Of a stretch of 64,000 nt of DNA, positions 36,625 to 48,477 are shown piece by piece. Position numbers and translations under genes: made by a program. Each line of letters opens with the position of its first letter. Position 1 is the first letter of the stretch. The DNA comes from Aspergillus flavus (Eukaryota; Ascomycota; Eurotiomycetes; Eurotiales; Aspergillaceae), in assembly GCF_009017415.1 (NCBI RefSeq), contig NC_092406.1, positions 1,302,001 through 1,366,000 on the forward strand, read 5' to 3'. Below the pieces are notes generated by a model. The model was not told the origin of the DNA. It ran no database searches and saw only the letters and a list, made by a program, of their open reading frames with translations.

Positions 36625-38896
36625 TCAGACCTGGTATTGGTATCGGCCACGGAAGAACCAGTCCGCCGTCACTAATATAACAACAGCCCCCACCATCATA
36701 ACGGCCCAATTCATGTTCACTGTAAGATATTAGTGTAAGTCGCATAGCGCAGGAAAGTGAGGGTGGGATAATGCAAGATGAAACTGAAATGACGTACTTA
36801 TGTTCTCACTGTTGATAGGGACAGAGAGCGGAAAGCTAGATAGCTGGTTAGCAGATATTTGCGTCGGTCGGTGTAGAGAAAATGACTATGGGGTCAGCTC
36901 ACAATAGCATTATGACAATAATTGTGGTCCAGCACACGGAGAGGACATTAATGGCAAGTCCTAGCCTCCCCAAACTGAACGCCCTCTCGCCAGGGAGGGC
37001 TTTGCGACCACTCACGAGGAGCTGGTCCATATTATTGTTAGGGCAATCAAAAAGAAAACGACATCAAGAGGGTGAGGTACCACCAAGGTAGGGATGAGGT
37101 AACCCAGCTGGATTGCTGCATTGCCCATACTGACGATGGCCTGGAACGCATAGTTACTGCCAAAGACAACGAAGCCTGGATTGGTCCAGGGTTAGCACCT
37201 TGTATGACCGATAGAAGAGGCTTTGACTCTGACTCCATACCAAGTGCAAGCTCGGCAGCAACGACAAGTAATGTGCTGTGCAGTGGTGTCTCAAGTTTGT
37301 GGTTGATGCGGAAGAAGAAGTTGGACCAGGGCAGAGCATGATCTCTTGCCATGCCCCAGGCAAGGCGTGAGCCTGCAACGTTGACGCTAACAGCAATGAG
37401 GAAGCTGTGGTATCTTTTAGTCAATCTACGCACAGGCACGGGCAGCTTTGGAAGGCTACGTCGGGAGTACGCTTGTTCAAGTATACTTACTTGAGGAAGA
37501 CGATGACGATCAAAACCATCGTGCTGCCCCCAGTGACGCTACCATTGAGAGTGTCAACGAACCACGGGATAATAGGAAAGCTGCCAAAGAATTGAGTAGA
37601 TCAGCGAGTGGACCACGCATACCTGGCTATCCAGAGCTCAACAACACATACTCAGTTTCCAGGTACGCCTCCCAATCACCAATGCAGAAGCCCATTACCA
37701 GGGCTCCCAGCAGGGAGGTGACTCCACTGAAGATTATGGACCATATCATGGCTCTCTGTAGGTCATATGAGTTGAAGCCAGCAGCGATCGAAGGAAGACA
37801 GTATGTCGGCAAGATCTCACCGGAGCGCTCTTCTCCGCGTCTTGCATTTCCTCCACTATGTGCATGATGCCATCTGTTCCATATAGTGCGTACACTGGGG
37901 TATAGAAGCTCATGATGCCTACCCAGGCCGAACTGGTATATCCCGACGAATTGATGAACTCCGTGAAAACAAATGAGGTGTCTCTCTTGGGAGACAGTGC
38001 GAGGAATGTTGCTGCCCAGGCAATCCCGCCAAAGAGGGTGATGAAGCCACCAAGGACTGCAACGGCAGGCAAGTGGCGTTGGGAGAGAGAAAAGAGAAGG
38101 GACAGGATCAGCAAGGCGGCGTAGATCAAGAATGTTACCCATCGCTAGACAATGCGTGAGAAGGGGTATATAATATTTAGAGCTCTGGCAACGTACCGTT
38201 AGCTCAAAGCGCGGCTGACTGAGCTGGACAACTCCTCCGATTATTTGGGCGCTGTTCATGACAATTCCTGCAGCTGTGCCGATCTCGCCCATCAGGACGA
38301 CCCATCCGGTGCAGTATGATAAGAAGCGGCGAGCACTTGTTTTGAGGGTAAGCACAATTGCTAATCATTGTGTTCTCTAAGGTTCACCTACACGGGAGGC
38401 GCTAAGTGCTTCGTAAAGGTTCTATGCGGGGTTGAATAAGCTAGACTTTAAACGACATGAAGTGACATACTGCTGGCCACCTGAATAAGGCCAAACGGAG
38501 CAAAGCTCCCCAAGGGAGGCCATGACGAGACCCTGACCAATGGCAACAATTATCCTAGGTATTGTAGAACAGGGAAGCTAGCGATATTGTGATACAGGGT
38601 GTCTTTTTACTCACGTCGAATAGATTAACATCATGGGACCGCCGAGGGTCATCACGGTGGAATAGAGAACGAGATTGCAAGTCCAACTTGCCATCATCAG
38701 CACCTGGTATGCAGACGCTGCCCCATTGATTGTTTAACAATAATTCCTATCCTGGCACGTATGGAAGGGCCCCAGACATACCGGTCCAGACATTGTAGAC
38801 CTTGTTCAGGTGCTGCTCAACCTGACCAGTGGATTCAGGCTTCTCCATCGTTTCATTCGGGACACTCTCCTCGGTTTCTTTCTCGTTCAGTGCCAT
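36625..38896 (-). CDS. Amino acid/GABA/choline-type permease B (APC family)
   Basis: Second permease of the same APC subgroup as permease A, but clearly divergent from it. The protein starts MALNEKETEESVPNETMEK and ends with NWAVMMVGAVVILVTADWFF and GRYQYQV. In between are SPKRDTSFVFTEFINSSGY, SFYTPVYALYGTDGIMHIVE with EEMQDAEKSAP, a loop with FLIAVSVNVAGSRLAWGMAR followed by DHALPWSNFF and INHKLETPLHSTLLVVAAEL, and a stretch with SNYAFQAIVSMGNAAIQLGY. Several introns split the helices; not every junction was resolved. It ends 226 bases from the 3' end of the amine oxidase and is divergent from the secreted polyamine oxidase, repeating the arrangement of the first pair. Substrate unknown; an amine, GABA or choline-like compound is likely. 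Confidence 0.86.
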
Positions 38897-39759
38897 CTTT
38901 AGCTGCTCAATGAACGTTGATATATGACAAGTGTCGATCTTGATTTGAAGGTTGTATTAAGCCGGGATCGAAAATGAACAAGGACTATTTATCGTTTCTT
39001 TTATGTCCTTCCACGGTAACAGAAGCCGAGCGATTCCTAGAATTATCACATAGCTGATAACTTATCTTCTCCCTCCACCCAGGATTGGTAGGTGTTGATA
39101 AGGGTGCTGTCAAAGAGCGGGAATCGACGATCTGGGGTACTCATTCCACCTCCTCTTTCGGGTTAGTGTACCCCGACCTGCGTGCATCTCCCACGCTTTC
39201 GAATCGCTCCCCGCAAGCTTGGTACCCCGATAAGCTCTGCCCGTTTGATTGGATTGCCCTAGGTTGGGGGAAAGTGGCACCTGTTCACGGGGTCTAGTCC
39301 GTTCTGAAGGGATGAGGATGACGGGCTGTGTGGGGGGGGAAGCTTTACTCTCTTAACCACACCCGGTACTATGGGGTTCTGGGAGTAAGGACCCTCGCAG
39401 GTCTGTGACTGGTGATCTTTCACGATTTTCTCGAAACCCAACGAGATTAACCCCTAACTGCCGATGTCCGGCGAACTCGATGCGGCGTCCCGTGTCTCTC
39501 GTTATCTCTGAGCAAACAATTACGTTTCAGATCCTATCACGCAGGTCTCCAATCGTCGTTCTATGATGGTCCAGGTACATGTGCCTCGGAGTCGTGGAGT
39601 TTACTACCTGCTCATTTATGGACCGCATAAATATCACCAGTTCGCCTCCCACTCATTTCGCAAAGCCACTCAGCGACTGTGTCTTCATTATAGTCAACAC
39701 ACCGTCTCGTTGACTTTTTTGACTACAAGACAGCCATTTAGTATAGATATACGGGCACA
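38897..39759. promoter_or_regulatory. Divergent promoter of permease B and polyamine oxidase, GATA-rich
   Basis: Shared 863-base promoter region. HGATAR sites, the binding motif of the nitrogen regulator AreA, occur at 39043-39048 (-), 39055-39060 (+), 39062-39067 (-), 39096-39101 (+), 39228-39233 (+) and 39502-39507 (-). Four lie within 59 bases. This is more than expected by chance and fits nitrogen-repressed catabolic genes. Confidence 0.55.
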
Positions 39760-41356
39760 ATGTGGTACCCCGTGCGCACTACGCTTACATTGGTAATCAC
39801 CTTGTCAGCCGGCGTTCAGGCGCTGGCTGTTCCCAGGGATGTTAATTCCTGCAGACGAGCCCAAGTTGCCATCCTGGGCGCCGGGGTCGCGGGACTCACC
39901 GCAGCCGAGGCGCTACACAACGCATCCATCAGCAACTTCCTCATCGTGGAGCGAAACAACTACTTCGGCGGCCGAGCCCTACACACTACCTTTGGTCAGC
40001 AACCAGACGGCACCCCGTACACCGTCGAGCTAGGAGCCAACTGGATCCAGGGGATGAACCAACCGGGCGGACCGGAGAACCCCGTCTGGGCGCTAGCCAG
40101 GAAACATGGCCTTCGCACCACAGCGTCCAACTACAGCTCATTACTTACATACGACGAAAAAGGGTACAACGATTATAGGGTGCTGATCGATGAGTACGAT
40201 GCGGCCTATGAAATTGCGTCGGCCTATGCGGGCGAGCTTTTGAGCGGGAGCCGGCCGGACGTCAGCGGGCGTACGGGTCTGGCCCTGGGTGGATGGCGGC
40301 CCCACAGCGACGATATGCATCGGCAGGCGTCGGAGTGGTGGCGGTGGGACTTTGAGGATGCTGTTTCGCCGGAGATGGGTAGTCTGGCGTTTGGAGCTAC
40401 TTCGTCTAATGTCACATTTGGAGACGGAGAGGGGGACGTGGGCTCGTTGAACGAGTTCGTTGTTGATGCCGAGGGGCTGAACAAGATCTTCGTCAAGCAG
40501 GCGGCGGAATTTCTGACTGTGAACGATCCACGCGTGGCGCTCAATACCGTTGTGCGGAATGTTACATACTCCGACGACGGAGTCAGGATCGATATGGAAG
40601 ATGGGTCCTGCGTCGAGGCAGAGCATGCAATCTGCACATTCTCTCTTGGTGTCCTGCAGAACAACGTGGTTCAGTTCAGCCCGGCGCTACCAGCATGGAA
40701 ATCTGAGGCAATTGCTGGGTTCCAGATGACGACGTACACGAAGATCTTCATGCAATTCAACGAGACATTCTGGGACCCCGAGACGCAGTACTTCCTCTAT
40801 GCAGACCCCATTGAGCGGGGCCGGTACCCGATTTTCCAGTCCCTCTCGGTTCCCGGATTCCTTGACGGCTCGAATATACTCTTTGTTACGACTACAGGCC
40901 TGCAGTCTTATGCAGTGGAGAACCAGTCCGACGAAGAGACGCAGGCGCAGATCATGGAGATCCTGCGCTCAATGTTCCCGGACAAGGATATCCCCGAGCC
41001 GCTGGACTTTATGTATCCGCGTTGGAGTCAGGACGAGTAAGTGTCCTTCAGAGTCTCTCTTGCTCGTGTTATGCTAACTCGTTGACCAACGTCAACCTAG
41101 GTGGGTTGTTGGATCCTATAGTAACTGGCCTGTTGGCACCAACCTTGAGCAACACCGAAACATCCGGGCCAACGTTGGCCGGCTTTGGTTTGCCGGGGAG
41201 GCTGGGTCCACGGAGTTTTACGGTTATCTGCACGGCGCCTGGTTCGAGGGCCAGGAGATGGGCCGCCGCGTTGCCGGGATATTGAACGGCCATTGCACTC
41301 TGGACAGTGTGACTTCGGAAGGATGTGGTTCCCTGGCCTGTCACGAGGGGCACTGA
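39760..41356 (+). CDS. Secreted flavin polyamine oxidase
   Basis: FAD oxidase acting on spermine/spermidine-like polyamines, releasing an aminoaldehyde, a smaller amine and hydrogen peroxide. Two exons, 39760-41036 and 41101-41356, give 510 residues. The N-terminus is a signal peptide of about 24 residues ending near VQALAVPRD. FAD-binding motifs are VAILGAGVAGLTAAEAL, ERNNYFGGRALHT, VELGANWIQGM and, at the C-terminal end, RLWFAGEAGSTEFYGYLHGA with WFEGQEMGRRVAGIL. The TTYTKIFMQFNETFW stretch holds the lysine that orders a water at the flavin in this family. Several N-glycosylation sequons support secretion. It is divergent from permease B. The C-terminal tail after the flavin site carries three cysteines (HCTLDSVTSEGCGSLACHEG), perhaps in disulphides. 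Confidence 0.93.
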
Positions 41357-41846
41357 GGCCTCCTATATAGGCTTTATCGGCATCGCTCGTTGGCTGTCAG
41401 TAGAATCGGCACTGTAGGCTTCAGCGATCTCAACACTAAAAAACTTCTACCCCACACGCTAGAGAGTAAAGTTCTCGTATCTCACTGCCCAATGGTCCCA
41501 TTAATATCGATAGTCCCGCTTGTGCTGAGCTAGATAAGCCAGCACGTTGCCATAACAGGCCAGTCTCGCCGATGTGTCCGCGGGTTCCGAGGGTGCCTGC
41601 TCCGCCACTCGCCAGGCAGACAACGAGTAAGATATTAAATCATATTATTCAGGAGCTGCGAAAGCTCCTAGGTACCTCCGTATTGACGCGGCCTGGATTT
41701 GATTCCATCCCGCCGTCCTCGACATGACCTACCCTGCGCTCCGCTGAAGAGCCGGTGGAAATGCCTCATTCGCTTCTCAATTTTCCAAAGCTGATGCGTA
41801 CAGCATTTTACCACTAGATTCACTCCCACTATACACAGAGTTTACC
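41357..41846. other. Intergenic, promoter of Zn2Cys6 regulator
   Basis: About 0.5 kb with no coding frame. It contains the 3' end of the polyamine oxidase transcript and the promoter of the following regulator; no distinctive site seen. Confidence 0.5.
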
Positions 41847-43910
41847 ATGCCGCGCAGGTACCGCAAGCACCAGCGCAAAGTCAAAGGTTCGTTTGTTTCG
41901 TGGCCGCGTCTCCTCCCAAACTACACTCCCTTGATGAATGAACCTTCGCGCAATACATCAGAACTGCAGTTCTGCAGACTTGCATTCCAATACACCTACT
42001 TATCATACGCCCCTGCTGATGCGGATATCATAGGATGTTACGAGTGCTCGCAGCGCCGCATCAACTGCGACCGCGCCGAGCCACAGTGCGCCAAATGCGT
42101 GTCGCGAGGTTTAGAGTGCAGCGGTCTGGGCATCCGCCTGCGCTTCAGCAATTACGCTGCAATCCGCGGGAACTGGGTCGGGAAGACGATGGATGATGTC
42201 TATGCAGGGTAAGTGAATTTTCAGGCTGAGTCTACTGAGCGCACGATGCTGACCCAGGGGTGCTTACCCCTCTAGCCAACGACATCCCCGTCCAGAGACG
42301 GATAACACTCGCTCACCCCTTCAAGTGGGGACACCTGTCTCGTTTGCTGCGATACTTAACGCGGCTTCGTTGCCAACAGCTGTTGAACAGGTACCGGAGG
42401 CCCGGCGAGTCCCCATTTATGCTGATAAATACGGTGGCACAGCCCAGGCCGGCAGGCCGCAGGATGCGCTGGAAGCTGGTTTATCCGTGTTGGGTCTGTG
42501 GGACAATTTCCGCGCACCAATAATGGATTTTTGGGACGGTGATTTAATATCGAGTCAGAGCTCAACAGCCACGATCCGTCCCGTGCTGAGCCAACCAGCA
42601 CCAGACGGAGTACGACCGTGGGAGGAGATGCTGATGCTGTATTGTGAGTACTGCCCCTTCACTATTGCAGCGTCAGTCTATTCCCTGCAATTAGCATCCT
42701 AACCGGACGACAGTCTCACAGCGAATCGCAAAAGAAATGGTCGCAATCGACGGCCTCCACAATGGCTGGATTCATATTGTGTTGCCACTGGCACGGACAA
42801 ACGAGCTCGTACTTGACGCTATCCTGGCCGTGTCCTCGTTTCACCTGTTCGCCAACGCACCGAGGGAGGCGGGGAAGGAGGAGCATCCGTTGCAGACAGA
42901 AAAATGGAACCCACCAATCTGCAAACATCGTGCATTCACTATCGCAGCGGTACCGCTCCGTTCCGAGGACCTTTACCTACGTGCTATCCACGGCCTACAG
43001 GCGCGGCAGGATATTGCAGCCTGTGGCAACGAGGAGCAGCGCGCGGTATTGCTCGCGATTCTCGTCCTACAGATTGTCGTCATGGTTACGGGGTCTGATG
43101 ACTTCCCACTGCTCTTTCGCATGATGGAATCCGTGCTCAAGGCGATAGGGGGAGAGGAGCGGTTGGGGAAAGGGGAGCTATCATGGTTCATGCGTCGCCA
43201 TATTCACAAGTGGGTCCACGCTCTTTTCTTTTTTCCCAACAATCTAGATCACCCCTCTACATCAAAGAGAGATAATGCGATGAGGTGATCCTAACAAGAC
43301 GTCCCCAAGTAGGATGCGCGTGTACGGTGCCCCATTCCTGAGCGAGAATGACGGCCTCGAAACGCTCTCATCGGAACACCGCTTCCTGCAGATGTTTGAC
43401 TGCCTCCACTACTGCGCGCAACAGCGGCCCGACGCATCTGCCAATGTCCCCGTGATCAAAAGCCTCGTCCGACAAGCACACAGGATCTACCTGCGGCAAG
43501 CGGCCGGTCACGCCAACAATTCCCTGAAGTCATGCATCTGCGGGACTCCGACGTTACCTTTGCGGCTCGACACGCAAGTTGTACAAGAGGAAGCACCGCC
43601 CGCGCCCCTACCTTGCGAGTGTATTGCGCTCGTTCAGCAATACAAGGAGACGCTTGAGACTCTGCCGCCCGGCTCGATTGGCGAGGAGGTCTTGACTTGG
43701 GCGACGTTCATTGCGGCCTCAGATTGCATCTTGACGGAGCACATGGCCTTCTTTGAAGATGTTTTTCTACGCTACCATGCCAGAAGCGGCTTTGCAAATG
43801 TTCTGACGGGGCTGGAGTATCTGCGGCGTATTTGGAAGGGCAAGCGTGCTGGTGGTGGTGGACTTCGGTGGACGGCGGTACTGCCGCAGATGAGAGTTAT
43901 CATAATGTGA
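41847..43910 (+). CDS. Zn2Cys6 transcription factor with Fungal_trans_2-like region
   Basis: Likely local regulator of the amine island. The first exon (41847-41886) encodes MPRRYRKHQRKVK; a 147-base intron follows; exon 2 (42034-42208) completes the zinc cluster CYECSQRRINC, then DRAEPQCAKC and VSRGLEC. Exon 3 begins at 42258. Further introns lie near 42640-42715 and 43210-43313. The C-terminal part has the helical repeats of the PF11951-like group: ELVLDAILAVSSFHLFANAP, RAIHGLQARQDIAACG with AVLLAILVLQIVVMVTG, GEEVLTWATFIAASDCIL, and HARSGFANVLTGLEYLRRIW. It is read in the same direction as the polyamine oxidase, 490 bases downstream of it. A role in inducing the neighbouring permeases and oxidases is suggested only by position. 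Confidence 0.87.
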
Positions 43911-43989
43911 TACAATCTAGAGACTGGTTAGAGCAGACCGACAGGATTAAGTCTCTGTGATATATTGGCAGTAGTAGTCATCTATGTCT

Positions 43990-45300
43990 CTACTCGAATA
44001 CTAAAGCCTCGGCACGCTAACCGCCGCCTGCCCCAGATCGAGCGACTGACGGAGCGCTCTCAACCGCACCTCTGCCAGGACACTCGAACCTGGGTACTCC
44101 CAAATTGTATCTTGGATCGTGAGAATCGTTTTGACCATGGTGTGATACCCGCCGGAGACCCACTGATGCTTCCGACCAGGTAACTGGCCCACAAAGGGCA
44201 ACCCCGACGGGGCGTGCGTGATGTAGTCCGCGGCGGTTCCGCCAGGTAGAGGGGGCGCGCGGCAGCCTCGTTGCTAAAGCCACGCAGATTCGCCATAGGC
44301 TCTAGGTCAGTTTCGCTGTCGTCGGCGGTTGCTTAGCGGCCGGTATTGGCCCGACCAACCACGATGGCGCCGCCACATACCAAGTTACAAGTGGAGGGCG
44401 AGGTCTCTGCCAGCGCCGCAGAGTGCACGGCATTGCCGCGCACAGGCGAGATGTGAGGCCTCAGTCCCGGAACGAGGTAGCCGAGCCATGCCTTTGTCGT
44501 GTGCACGATGTGCGCAGCCTTGATGTCGCCGCGGGTGGTTTGCACGACGGCGAAATCAGTGCCGCTGTACTCGACAACACGGCGGACAGGCGTGTGTCTG
44601 CACGTTCAGTTTCCCGGACTCGATCAGCGGGCCCAGGACCCCCGTTATTCATTTTTACGGCCACACCGATGCAGTGGGCACTCTAATCGCACTGATGCAC
44701 CGCGGGGAGAGGTTCAGCATCTCCCGGAGTCGAGCAAGCTCGTTGCCGACGTAGACGAGATGCTGCGATGCCAGATGCGGTATGTACGCTTGCGTATCCT
44801 GCCGCGCCATGTCGAACGATTTCGCATTGCAGTACACCTCGAGGCCGTTGGCCAGTATCCGCAGATCGCAGTACGAGGTGAGTCCGTCCTGGTGGACGGC
44901 ATCGGCCATGGCCCCGCAAGTGGCCAAACTTGAAGTCGGAGATACGGATCGCCTCTTCGAGGCCGAAGGAGCGCTCGCATTCTTCCCACGTCTCGAATAT
45001 CATGGTTACAATGTGTCCGCCATGCGGCCACTTGCTCCCGATCACAACAAGTTGGCTTCCACAAGGAGGATGCGCAGATCCGGTTTCGACGAGAGGGGGT
45101 GGGTACGAGTGTCATTCATGTTATCCCAGAAACGATGATGAGGGCATCGACGGGTTTGGCGGGCCAGGCAGGCTGGTGGCTTACTGCAGGTGAGGAGTTA
45201 ATTGCCAGAATGGCTTGGTTGGGTTCTCGACTGGGATTCCAGGGTCTACGATACCGCGCTCGTAGATTTCTTCTAACGCCCCAGACATCGCACCGGTTCT
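43990..45300 (-). pseudogene. FAD-dependent oxidoreductase (DAO type), multiply broken
   Basis: Pieces of one FAD-dependent oxidoreductase lie in order on the minus strand but in shifting frames. First, WPAKPVDALIIVSGIT (N-terminal Rossmann strand). Then LRILLVEANLL followed by the family's CSGATGRNGGHI motif, in which the Cys codon has become TGA and one base is missing before GGHI. Then FETWEECERSFGLEEAIRIS in one frame, GLEVYCNAKSFDMARQDTQA in the next, and TTRGDIKAAHIVHTTKAWLG with LVPGLRPHISPVRG in another. At least three frame changes and one stop are present. This is a decayed gene, not one spliced by introns. It lies next to an intact gene of the same superfamily at 45940-47561. Ends are approximate. 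Confidence 0.8.
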
Positions 45301-45939
45301 GAGAGGTAAATGTCAATAGTATGTGAAATTGTGGTGAACGTGGTCCAGGATTTTCTCTGCCTTTTTGGGTTGTGTGGGTCTGAGTATATATACATAGTAT
45401 GTGTGCAAATCCATGTCTATAATAAGTCGCGTGGGGCTCAATATAGTCTCATTTCACCTGCTGGATCGGGATAGTCGACACACCTCTTGGCCGATTCGGT
45501 AGTTCTTGGGTCAATGACAGGGCATGACGCGGACTCACTCATGGAGAGAAGGCCTCACAGATAAAGACGGCCCAGTTCTTTTGTATAGGCTCTGACTCAT
45601 GCAGGTAGAGAAGGGAGGGTGGTCTAATGTGGAATCTATGGACATCCCGCAGAGCACGCTCTGCCTCTGGTACTACATCCTTACTCCAATATACGATTGA
45701 TTATAAGGCTTACAAATGGAAAGCGCTATCGTAGAGTTAAATGCAATCCATAAAATCCCGAATATTGACCTTATTGAAAATAACGATCGAGTATTTCCGG
45801 AGCACACTATATGCAATTTCAACTGCTTCCTCGCCCTTCAACCTCATAGTTCCTAATGTCCCCTTGTGCGAAGAAGCGCCCTTGGTGCGTCGGTGATGCT
45901 TAAAATCTTATCCATCCGAGATAGCTGATCTAGCCGAAA
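45301..45939. other. Intergenic, no gene seen
   Basis: About 0.6 kb between the pseudogene and the 3' end of the intact FAD oxidoreductase. No coding frame. Confidence 0.5.
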
Positions 45940-47561
45940 TCATAGGAAGCGCGATCGCTTAGTCTTTGAAGAAACAGAAGTACTGTTGACAGGCTTGCTG
46001 AGGCGCTCTTCTGAAGCCACCCACGCTTTAGGGAACCAGTCCGGCCAAGTGCTATACTTGCGCCCGGTCTTCTCGCTCTGCAGTATCATTTCACTCAATG
46101 CTTTACCACTCAACCACGCCGAAGGCATTCCATCCCCGGAGTACCCGGTACATATCCACTCTGCACCAGCTCCAATTCTAGCCTGGCGCCCAGTCGTAGA
46201 CGGCGGGAGGGGTCCCACGACGGGATACTCGTCAAACGAGATACTATCGATACCTGTCCAGACTCCCTTCGTTCGGCCAGGGAAGATATCCTTCTGCGGT
46301 GGACTGGCTGGCCTCTCCGCACCCCAGTTCTCGTACCCAAAGAAGGTGGTCATGAATCCACCCAGGTAGGATTGGAGGATGGGTTCCACGGGCGAGGCGT
46401 CATCCCACTCCGGGTACAGTGCCTGGCCAGCGATACCGCCCCCGCCGATGAAGAGACCTGTCTTGGGCTGCTGCAGCATGGACGCGTAGTAATCGCGCCA
46501 CAGGCCCCATCCGCGACCGCCGGCCTCGCTGCCGTTCGGGAAAAGCGCCGGCCAGTGTCCGGCGTCAGGGATCTTGTCGCCGACGGACTGCGCCGTCATG
46601 GGCCACCGTGCTTGTGTGAGGTGGCCGTCGAGCTTGGGGATGAGATGCGGGATCCAGGCACCTTCCGCGTGTACCACGTGGCGCGCGCGGATCGTGCCTC
46701 GGGGCGTCTCAACCTCGAAATTGGCTTTCCCTTGACCCTGACTCTGGGTGATGTTGAGGGCGGGCGTGTGCGTGTCGATCGAGAAGGTGGGGTATTTCTT
46801 CAGCAGAGCGGCCTGCATATTAGTCACAAAGCGATACGGCCACATGGCGCCGCCAGTCTTAGGGGTTCCAGCAAAGATGCCGACCACGTCGGGGATGAGT
46901 GTTTTCTGACAACCGCTGTATTAGTATTACTTCTCGTTCTGATTCTGTGGCTGGTACGCACCTCTTGTGCTTCTTTTCCAGAGTAGGCTATCCACTCCTT
47001 CCCAATATCGGGCACCTCGCGCTTCAAAATCTCCAGCGCCTCGACGGCACTGTTGAAATCCTCGTCGGCGAACCAGGCATCGATACTATCAATAGCGCGT
47101 ACCTCAGCCGCATCAATCGCAGCCACGTCCAGATCCTCGTGCACGGCCTTCGTATATTCAGTGAAATGGCGGGCCTTGAAACGCACAATCTTCGCGGCCT
47201 CTTCCGCGCCCATGATTGCCTTATCCTTCGCATAGTCCCAGGAAGTCGGTCGGATATGGCCGGCATTGCGGCCGGTCCCTCCGGAGCACGACTGTCGGGC
47301 TTCGATCATGGCAATCCGAAGAGGGTGATCTTGCGACCCGTCGTGCAGCAGCCAGCGGGCGATTGAGGTGCCTGTTATCCCGGCACCGATGATCACGATG
47401 TCCACTTCGTCTGGGAGCCGGGGGCTTTGCCGGTCAGCGACGTCCGGATGCGGAGGCAGCTGCCAGTAGGAAATGGTTGGGTCATCCATGGGGAGACCTG
47501 GGTCCGCAGCGAGGACAGGCGCGGACAGGGAGAAGTAAGCAAGAAGTAGCTGGATGCGCAT
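45940..47561 (-). CDS. Secreted FAD-dependent oxidoreductase (DAO family)
   Basis: FAD enzyme of the D-amino-acid/sarcosine oxidase-like superfamily (PF01266), expected to oxidise an amine or amino acid. Two exons, 46962-47561 and 45940-46905, with a 56-base intron give 521 residues. The first 20 residues form a signal peptide (MRIQLLLAYFSLSAPVLAAD), chosen over a longer non-ATG frame. The Rossmann motif is VDIVIIGAGITGTSIARWLL, followed by IEARQSCSGGTGRNAGHIRP. The middle has RGTIRARHVVHAEGAWIPHL, and the C-terminal half EWICTGYSGDGMPSAWLSGK, the usual flavin-closing segment. Family members like this are common next to amine genes in Aspergillus. It is divergent from the secreted hydrolase at 48478. 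The substrate is unknown. Confidence 0.9.
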
Positions 47562-48477
47562 CTTGGACACTCTGTCTGAACGAATTGGCAGAGAGAAGAG
47601 TTGTCTCCCACAATGCTTTCGTCCTGTTGGAAAAGCCAGACCCGAGGCGCGGGTACCATGACTTCTTATATGTCCTTACGCCGGCGCTGGAAGCCTCGCG
47701 GGCAGAGTTGCTGCCTCTCCAGGCTCACCGTGTTCGCCTACCAACCCCTCACCCACACGTGAACGGAGGGACTGCGACAAAGGAGGATGCAGATGCTAAT
47801 TTCGGTTCAGAAGATGGAACTGTAGACAACTGAGTTTGCACCACGCGACCTCGTCCCCTCAACGTCCCTATTGTACGTCAACGTTTGCGTACCGTACCCA
47901 TTCTTTCCGCGCGGGGGAGGAGCAACAAGGACTCTGCAAGCCTGGGAAAAACCTATCAGAGACGCTTCCGTACGCTGGAGTTGTGATAAGCAAATGGTCC
48001 CACCGGAGCCAAGAGTGAGTTTTGCTACTTGGAGCAATTCCTTGAGTACCCCCTGGCCTTACATTCCAGTGGGAACGGGTGTCCGCGGGTCCCGCCCCGC
48101 ACGAGTACCGTCAGGGAGGTGCAAGAACGAATGACAATCTTGCAGAGTGACGATGTACCCGCTTATTATCCGAGACAGCAGCTAGCTAACCAAAAATTAA
48201 TACCTCGAGCTCAGAGTCGATCATTTGTGGGAATATCACGGGCACTTGCAAGGCCGGGAAACTTGACATAGCCACGGCATGAACCAAGCCCTCAGTAAGG
48301 GCTATCTCTCCATCAATGCCAGGCTAGGGTCCTCCGCGTTCGGATGGCAACTGGACATCCGTGAGCAATTCCTTATAAAGCTACCAAACCATCTTCCCAG
48401 TGGGATATCGTTGGCAGTCCTTCATACTTTCCCCTATCTTGCCTTGCTTCCCGCGGTTCGTTCTCTCGCTGAAGGCC
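47562..48477. promoter_or_regulatory. Divergent promoter, FAD oxidoreductase and secreted hydrolase
   Basis: A 916-base shared region without its own coding frame. TATAAA at 48374-48379, 99 bases before the hydrolase start, is a likely TATA box for that gene. No clear element was seen for the FAD oxidoreductase. Confidence 0.5.

Noticed and set aside
40141..40664. Long antisense ORFs inside the polyamine oxidase, bZIP, hydrolase and acyl-CoA oxidase genes
   Set aside because: They are shadows of GC-rich coding exons on the opposite strand; the sense frames carry the family motifs.
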